DNA of 41,247 nt from Lachnospiraceae bacterium (lineage in GTDB: Bacteria > Bacillota > Clostridia > Lachnospirales > Lachnospiraceae), in NCBI GenBank assembly GCA_016288825.1, contig JAEELH010000230.1, forward strand, positions 1-41,247. Direction: 5' to 3'. The position numbers and the translations under genes were made by a program. The stretch's first letter is position 1; every line of letters begins with the position of its first letter. The notes under the pieces are model-generated. The model was given only the letters and a program-made list of their open reading frames with translations. It made no database searches and was not told the origin of the DNA. Below are positions 35,853-41,247 of the stretch, in pieces.

Positions 35853-38168
35853 CTATAATATCTTTTCAATTATATTGCAGGCAGCATAATAGTCCATATC
35901 TTCCATGGCATCCTTGATCTTTTGGATGATGATCTCATCGTCTCCCATAAGATCATACTGTTCAAGAGATCTGAGGATAGCCATAACACCCGAATAATCC
36001 TCTGATCTGGCAAACTCAGAAATTGCAAGATAGGCATCTCGGAGTTCAGAGTCCGAACACAGACTTGAATCATTACTGAATACATCCAGACGTTTCTTGC
36101 ACTCCCGGTATTCCTTGATGAAAAACGGGTGAGCTCTTCGGATAGCTTCTATATCACCGTGCTTGCCGGCTTCCTCAAGTTTAAGTGCCTGCTCTGAGAT
36201 GTATGTCTCATTGACCAGTCTTGCGGAACTTTTAAGTCCGTGAACCTTGATGGTATAATTTGCGATATCTTCCTCTTCAAGATACCGATCAAGGTCTCTG
36301 ACCGTCTCATCTATGGATGAAACAAAGATCCTCATAAGAGCTTCCGGTACGTCCCGATCTTGACGACCTCTGTCGGTTTCAACACCATCATGCATTATCA
36401 GCTCGATCCTGGTATCACTGCCCAGAAGTCTGAACAGCACATCCTCCATATCCTTGGCGGTAACCGGCTTGGTCATATGAGCATCGAAACCAACATCGGC
36501 GTAAAGCTTTTCGCTGCCCTTGGAAACATTGGCGGTAAGCATAACGAACTTGGAATCCCTGCACTTACCATCCTCCTGCTCCTTGATGGCGTGAAAGGTC
36601 TCTATACCATCCATCTCAGGCATGAAATGATCAAGAAGGATCACGTCGTACTCATTTTCCTTTGTCATGGCCAGGGCCTGCAATCCGCCCTGTGCAGTGT
36701 CCACCTTGATATGCGTACTCATCAAAAGACGTCTGGCAACAAAAAGGTTTTCAGGCGTATCATCAACTACAAGGATACAGATATCCGGAGCATAAAGACG
36801 ACTCTTATATACCTCATACCGGGACTTTTCTTCAAAAGGATCGATCTCGCCAACACCTGTAACATCGATCACTTTTTGAGGTATAGTGGCCGTAAAGGTA
36901 CTACCTTCTCCGAAAACAGACTCAACCTCTATAGTACCTCCCATATGATCCAGGAATTGCTTGACTATGGAAAGTCCGAGTCCGGACCCCTCGATCTGCT
37001 TAACATCATTGTCAGCACGTCTGTAGGCCGTAAAGATATGGGGCAAATACTCGTCCTTGATACCTATACCGGTGTCCGTAATTTTGTATGTGATCAAAAC
37101 ATCCTTGACGTTTTTAAGCTCACAGGTTACTGAAAGTGTAACCGAACCCTCATTGGTATATTTTATTGCATTATATACCAGATTGACAAGTATCTGCTCA
37201 ATACGGACAGCATCACCTTTAACAACCATCGGGATCTCAGGTGAAATATCCATGATCAGTTTAATATCCTTTTGAGCAGCCTGTATGCTAAGCATACTCC
37301 ATACCGCCAAAAACATATCTTTTGTCTTGTAAGGGGCCTCACTGATCTCAAACATACCTGCACTGATCCTGGACATATCCAAAAGATCATTGATAAGATG
37401 TAAAAGCAGTCGGCTGGAAGAAAGGATATGACGGGCATCTTCATTAACAACCTCTGAAGTGTTTTCCCGAAGGATCATCTCATCCAGTCCGATAATTGAG
37501 TTAATGGGGGTCCTGATCTCATGGCTCATTGAAGAGAAAAACTGGCTTTGAGCCCCTGATAATTCCTCTATCTCAGTTTTTTGAGCCTCTGCCTGCACGA
37601 TCTGAACGGAAAAGTGCCTTCTTATATCCAAAAGGCTGATACCCAGAATAAGCTGAAAAGCCAGAAAAATAATAAGATTTGGAAGTGTCGAAGAAGAACC
37701 TGATGTAATAAACGTCAGGTACAACATAACAGCATCTGATGCCAAAGCGATCAGACCATATACCATATGTGACATGTAAAAACAAAGGGGAACTGCAAGT
37801 GAAAAAGTCATATAGGCCGTGGGATCGATAGTATGAGTCACTAAAGAATCATTATATGTGATCCCTATAGCCCATATAAAAAAGACAAAACCGCAGACAG
37901 GATTAGCCAGGTCCAGTATCCTGAACCTGTTTTTGATATCATTTTTTATATAAATAAGCAAAATATCATAAAGAACAGAAACAGTTAAAAGAGTAATGTA
38001 AAAAAAACGATATTTCCATAGATAGGCACCGTAAAATGGCGCATTAAATACAGTTACCAGCAACATTATCACTTCTATGATCGCAACAACAGCGATCATA
38101 AAAAATGATATCTTGGCTGATGACATGTAAGTACGCATAAGAACGTCATCCTGATTATTCTTATACAT
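35853..38168 (-). CDS. Hybrid sensor histidine kinase (6 TM - HisKA - HATPase - REC - HPt)
   Basis: A 771-residue phosphorelay protein. Six hydrophobic helices fill residues about 21-182, with only short loops, so it senses within or near the membrane. HisKA has His216 in FFSSMSHEIRTPINSI; the ATPase has the N-box (VNLVYNAIKYT, Asn329 and Asn333), DTGIGI (365-370) and GSGLGLS (394-400). The receiver has Asp469-470, acceptor Asp513 (LLDHFMPEMDG) and Lys567. A C-terminal HPt domain holds His643 in KVHGLKSSARLVN. All relay residues are present, allowing His-Asp-His-Asp transfer to the next gene's receiver. AAGGGGAG is six bases before the ATG. The signal is unknown. Confidence 0.93.
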   Translation of the reverse strand: MYKNNQDDVLMRTYMSSAKISFFMIAVVAIIEVIMLLVTVFNAPFYGAYLWKYRFFYITLLTVSVLYDILLIYIKNDIKNRFRILDLANPVCGFVFFIWAIGITYNDSLVTHTIDPTAYMTFSLAVPLCFYMSHMVYGLIALASDAVMLYLTFITSGSSSTLPNLIIFLAFQLILGISLLDIRRHFSVQIVQAEAQKTEIEELSGAQSQFFSSMSHEIRTPINSIIGLDEMILRENTSEVVNEDARHILSSSRLLLHLINDLLDMSRISAGMFEISEAPYKTKDMFLAVWSMLSIQAAQKDIKLIMDISPEIPMVVKGDAVRIEQILVNLVYNAIKYTNEGSVTLSVTCELKNVKDVLITYKITDTGIGIKDEYLPHIFTAYRRADNDVKQIEGSGLGLSIVKQFLDHMGGTIEVESVFGEGSTFTATIPQKVIDVTGVGEIDPFEEKSRYEVYKSRLYAPDICILVVDDTPENLFVARRLLMSTHIKVDTAQGGLQALAMTKENEYDVILLDHFMPEMDGIETFHAIKEQEDGKCRDSKFVMLTANVSKGSEKLYADVGFDAHMTKPVTAKDMEDVLFRLLGSDTRIELIMHDGVETDRGRQDRDVPEALMRIFVSSIDETVRDLDRYLEEEDIANYTIKVHGLKSSARLVNETYISEQALKLEEAGKHGDIEAIRRAHPFFIKEYRECKKRLDVFSNDSSLCSDSELRDAYLAISEFARSEDYSGVMAILRSLEQYDLMGDDEIIIQKIKDAMEDMDYYAACNIIEKIL

Positions 38169-38180
38169 AGTTCACTCCCC

Positions 38181-39392
38181 TTAGTTTCCACCCTCATTAT
38201 CAAGCAAAAATTCGCAAAGCACACGATTGGAAAGATCCATTCCCTGATCCGTAAGACAGATACGCCCCTCGTCATTTACAAGTAGTCCCTTTTCGGACAA
38301 CTCGTCAAACTGCCTTCCATACACATGCTCTATTCCAACTCCAAATTTTTCATAAAACTCGGAAGCATAAACTCCCTCTGTCATACGAAGTCCTAAATAC
38401 ATAAACTCCGCCATGGCATCCTCTCTGGTAAGGATCCTGCTGGAGGCAGCAATGGTTCCATCAAGATAATCCTCCATGGATACGGTATTGTCGATCCTTT
38501 CCTCATAGAAGCCGTCGATCTCCATCTTAAGGCTTTCCTCCAGGAGATCCTTGGTCATAAATGAAGAGGCTCCCAGGCCCACTCCGACATATGCCTTTCT
38601 TCTCCAATACCCTACATTATGACGGCAAAAATGATTGCCTTCGGCATAGTTGGATATCTCGTATCTATTGTATCCGTGGTCCCCCATCTCCCGCTCCACA
38701 AGCTTCATGAGTTCATAAACCTCATCATCAGATGGAAGGAAGTTGGTCTTGAGGCCTTTAGCCTGCCTCTGGGCATCCTTGCCGTATTTCTCGTAAAAAG
38801 GAGTACCCGGCTCTATCATCAGACTGTATGCACTGACATGCTCCGGTCTTATCATAAAGATTTCCCGAAGAGTAGCCATAAGCTTATCTTTTTTCTGTCC
38901 CGGAAGTCCTGTCATGATATCCACGTTGACATTGGAAATACCGCTGCGACGAACATTTTCATAAGCCTCAAGGAATTCCTTGTAAGTATGGATACGCCCC
39001 ATTGCACGAAGTTCCTCGTCATTAGCGGACTGAAGGCCGATGGATGCACGGTTGACACCAAGCCATTTATACTCTCTAGCCGCCTCAGCAGTTACGGTAC
39101 CGGGATTGATCTCAATAGTATACTCAGCATCATCGGGGATCCAAAAACAGTCCGTAATCGTACCCAGGATCCTCTCCATAAGAGGAAGCTCCAGACTGCT
39201 GGGTGTACCTCCGCCAATATATACGGATGTAACCTTGCCTGAGTATCTGGAGGATTTTGACTTGATCTCCTCACAAAGCTTTTCAGTATACTTTTCTTTT
39301 ATCTTGCTATCGTATACCCCTGAGCAAAAGTCGCAGTAATCACACTTTTTAACACAAAAAGGTATATGTACATAAAGTTCAAATTCACTCAT
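38181..39392 (-). CDS. hemW: Radical SAM protein HemW (heme chaperone; formerly CPO-like)
   Basis: The protein has 403 residues, starting [19 protein letters not shown] with the radical-SAM cysteines Cys13, Cys17 and Cys20. Later [36 protein letters not shown] and [12 protein letters not shown] are typical of HemW, a heme-binding protein once annotated as oxygen-independent coproporphyrinogen oxidase. The ATG at 39392 lies within the last codons of lepA (8-base overlap) with GAGG seven bases upstream. The lepA-hemW pair is conserved across Firmicutes; hrcA normally follows, but here a two-component pair intervenes. Confidence 0.95.
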   Translation of the reverse strand: MSEFELYVHIPFCVKKCDYCDFCSGVYDSKIKEKYTEKLCEEIKSKSSRYSGKVTSVYIGGGTPSSLELPLMERILGTITDCFWIPDDAEYTIEINPGTVTAEAAREYKWLGVNRASIGLQSANDEELRAMGRIHTYKEFLEAYENVRRSGISNVNVDIMTGLPGQKKDKLMATLREIFMIRPEHVSAYSLMIEPGTPFYEKYGKDAQRQAKGLKTNFLPSDDEVYELMKLVEREMGDHGYNRYEISNYAEGNHFCRHNVGYWRRKAYVGVGLGASSFMTKDLLEESLKMEIDGFYEERIDNTVSMEDYLDGTIAASSRILTREDAMAEFMYLGLRMTEGVYASEFYEKFGVGIEHVYGRQFDELSEKGLLVNDEGRICLTDQGMDLSNRVLCEFLLDNEGGN

Positions 39393-41193
39393 CGTCAAGC
39401 CTCAAAACGCTCATAAAGGCTTCCTGCGGGATCTCCACAGATCCTATCTGGCGCATTCTCTTTTTACCTTCCTTCTGCTTTTCCAGAAGTTTCTTTTTAC
39501 GGGTAATATCACCACCGTAACACTTTGCAAGCACGTCCTTGCGAACCGCCTTAACAGTCTCCCTGGCTATGACCTTGGTGCCTATAGCCGCCTGAATGGG
39601 AACCTCAAAAAGGTGACGCGGTATCTTTTCCTTGAGCTTTTCACACATGCGTCTGCCCTTGTCATATGCTGTATCCTTGAAAACGATGAAGGAAAGGGCG
39701 TCCACCATCTCCTTGTTGATAAGGATATCAAGCTTAACAAGTTCGGAACGCTTGTACTCGGAAAGCTCATAATCAAAGGAAGCATATCCTCTGGATCTGG
39801 ACTTCAGGGCATCAAAAAAATCATAAATGATCTCATTAAGAGGAAGCTCGTACTTGAGTAGCGCCCTGGTTTCCTCCATATACTCCATGGAAATATAGAT
39901 CCCTCGCCTCTCCTGGCAAAGATCCATGATTGCGCCTATATACTCGCTTCGAACCATGATCTCAGCCGAAACATAAGGCTCCTCCATATACTCGATCTCA
40001 GAAGGATCAGGCAGATTAGAAGGATTGGTAAGCTCTATCATGGTGCCGTCGGTCTTATATACCCTATAAACAACGCCGGGAGCTGTAGTTACCAGATCAA
40101 GATCATACTCTCTCTCCAGTCTCTCCTGGATTATCTCCAGATGCAAAAGACCGAGGAAGCCGCATCTGAAGCCAAAGCCCAACGCAACAGAAGTCTCAGG
40201 CTCGTAAAAAAGGGCTGCGTCATTAAGCTGGAGTTTTTCGAGAGCATCCCTAAGATCAGGATACTTGGCTCCGTCTGCAGGATACATACCACAGTATACC
40301 ATGGGATTGACTTTTTTGTAACCCGGAAGTGGCTCCTTGCAGGGTTTATCTGCAAAAGTTATGGTATCGCCTACTCGTGTATCCCTAACGTTTTTAATGG
40401 AGGCTGTCATATAGCCTACCATACCCGCGGAAAGCTCATCACAGGAAATAAAAGCTCCTGCGCCAAAATAGCCTACTTCAACAATCTCAAACTCTGCGCC
40501 TGTAGCCATCATGCGAACCTTGTCGCCGGGCCTCATACGTCCCTCTTTTACCCTGCAAAAAACAATAACTCCGCGATATGAATCATAAAGTGAATCAAAG
40601 ATAAGGGCCGCCAGAGGTGCATCCGGATCCCCTGAAGGAGGCGGAAGCTGAGTTACTATAGCCTCAAGGACTGACTCAACATTTTCACCTGTCTTGGCAG
40701 AGATCCTTGGCGCATCAAGCGCAGGAAGGCCGATAACATCCTCGATCTCATTGGCTGTTCTTTCTGCATCCGCAGAAGGAAGATCTATCTTGTTGATAAC
40801 GGGAAGGACCTCCAGATCATGATCCAGAGCCAGATAAACATTGGCCAGAGTCTGAGCCTCGATACCCTGTGCCGCATCAACTATAAGAATGGCCCCATCG
40901 CAGGCAGCAAGGGACCTGGAAACTTCATAATTAAAATCCACATGTCCCGGAGTATCGATAAGGTTAAAGATATACTCATTACCGTCCTTGGCCTTGTAGA
41001 TAAGGCGGACAGCCTGGGACTTAATAGTAATGCCCCTCTCACGCTCAAGATCCATATTATCAAGGACCTGGGACTGCATCTCCCTGGCAGTAAGGGTACC
41101 GGTCATCTCGATAAGCCTGTCCGCAAGAGTAGACTTACCATGATCAATATGGGCAACTATGCAAAAATTACGGATAAGATTCTGATCTGTCAT
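39385..41193 (-). CDS. lepA: Elongation factor 4 (LepA)
   Basis: Ribosome-associated GTPase that back-translocates or helps 30S assembly. At 602 residues it is full length. G1 is AHIDHGKST (14-22), the switch region [15 protein letters not shown]3 DTPGHVDF and G4 NKID are intact. The C-terminal LepA-specific domain contains [22 protein letters not shown] and [20 protein letters not shown]. The ATG has only CAGG, about ten bases upstream, a weak ribosome site compared with its neighbours. A terminator for the gene beyond the right edge lies 26 bases upstream; I could not place a clear promoter in the short gap. Confidence 0.97.
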   Translation of the reverse strand: MTDQNLIRNFCIVAHIDHGKSTLADRLIEMTGTLTAREMQSQVLDNMDLERERGITIKSQAVRLIYKAKDGNEYIFNLIDTPGHVDFNYEVSRSLAACDGAILIVDAAQGIEAQTLANVYLALDHDLEVLPVINKIDLPSADAERTANEIEDVIGLPALDAPRISAKTGENVESVLEAIVTQLPPPSGDPDAPLAALIFDSLYDSYRGVIVFCRVKEGRMRPGDKVRMMATGAEFEIVEVGYFGAGAFISCDELSAGMVGYMTASIKNVRDTRVGDTITFADKPCKEPLPGYKKVNPMVYCGMYPADGAKYPDLRDALEKLQLNDAALFYEPETSVALGFGFRCGFLGLLHLEIIQERLEREYDLDLVTTAPGVVYRVYKTDGTMIELTNPSNLPDPSEIEYMEEPYVSAEIMVRSEYIGAIMDLCQERRGIYISMEYMEETRALLKYELPLNEIIYDFFDALKSRSRGYASFDYELSEYKRSELVKLDILINKEMVDALSFIVFKDTAYDKGRRMCEKLKEKIPRHLFEVPIQAAIGTKVIARETVKAVRKDVLAKCYGGDITRKKKLLEKQKEGKKRMRQIGSVEIPQEAFMSVLRLDDE

Positions 41194-41209
41194 AAATAAA
41201 AACCTGTAA

Positions 41210-41242
41210 AAAAGAAAACCGCCGGTATGACGGTACCGGCGG
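41210..41242 (-). terminator. Rho-independent terminator of the gene beyond the right edge
   Basis: CCGCCGGTA (41219-41227), loop TGACGG, TACCGGCGG (41234-41242): a perfect 9-bp GC-rich stem. On the minus strand it is followed by TTTTCTTTTTT, so it ends a minus-strand gene lying upstream of lepA outside the window. Confidence 0.9.
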
Positions 41243-41247
41243 AACTA

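Overview
The window looks like chromosomal DNA of an anaerobic Firmicute, most likely Lachnospiraceae (Butyrivibrio/Roseburia-like). I infer this from the gene order (lepA-hemW-[...]-hrcA-grpE-dnaK-dnaJ-prmA; ireB-ruvX-DUF1292-RNase J), strong AGGAGG ribosome sites, several TTG/GTG starts, a CIRCE operator, and families that I know mainly from that group (DUF5662, DUF5716, DUF5717, an HPr-like protein without its histidine). No phage, transposase, CRISPR array, rRNA or tRNA was seen. Nearly everything is on the minus strand; the plus-strand genes are the dprA tail, a small DUF1292 gene, an aminotransferase and the HPr-like gene.

Layout, left to right. (1) 1-4672: the end of dprA meets trpS tail to tail; trpS, a DUF5662 gene and a degenerate GH13 glycogen-debranching-like gene form one minus-strand operon; an orphan DUF1292 gene diverges from it. 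(2) 4675-7532: gltX translationally coupled to a short UvrD-type helicase. (3) 7588-14367: a four-gene operon of unknown function (giant DUF5717-like protein, Hsp70-fold DUF5716-like protein, TPR-like protein, two-helix membrane coiled-coil protein) with a strong promoter and a palindromic site in its leader. (4) 14368-14874: a 507-bp intergenic region with GC-rich, heavily structured DNA ahead of a HisC/CobD-type aminotransferase. (5) 16040-24280: a ten-gene operon, ireB-ruvX-DUF1292-RNase J-trmR-trhP-lactonase-aroC-tgt-yajC, with tRNA wobble-base enzymes alongside chorismate synthase. (6) 24359-29307: mtaB, a divergent HPr-like gene, and prmA-cysteine desulfurase-thiI. (7) 29439-34879: the CIRCE-controlled heat-shock operon hrcA-grpE-dnaK-dnaJ. 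dnaK carries an in-frame TAG stop, and the dnaJ-dnaK gap holds two inverted, related palindromic elements. (8) 34983-41193: lepA-hemW followed by a hybrid histidine kinase and a receiver protein, a two-component pair inserted into the usual lepA-hemW-hrcA order. The right edge holds the terminator of the next gene.

The genes form a housekeeping block: tRNA charging (trpS, gltX), tRNA modification (tgt, trhP, trmR, mtaB, thiI with its sulfur donor), translation (lepA, prmA), RNA decay (RNase J) and protein folding. The least understood parts are the Hsp70-like/DUF5717 operon, the catalytically stripped GH13 protein, and the structured intergenic elements at 14.6-14.8 kb and 30.6-31.0 kb. All family assignments rest on reading motifs by eye; no database search was run.
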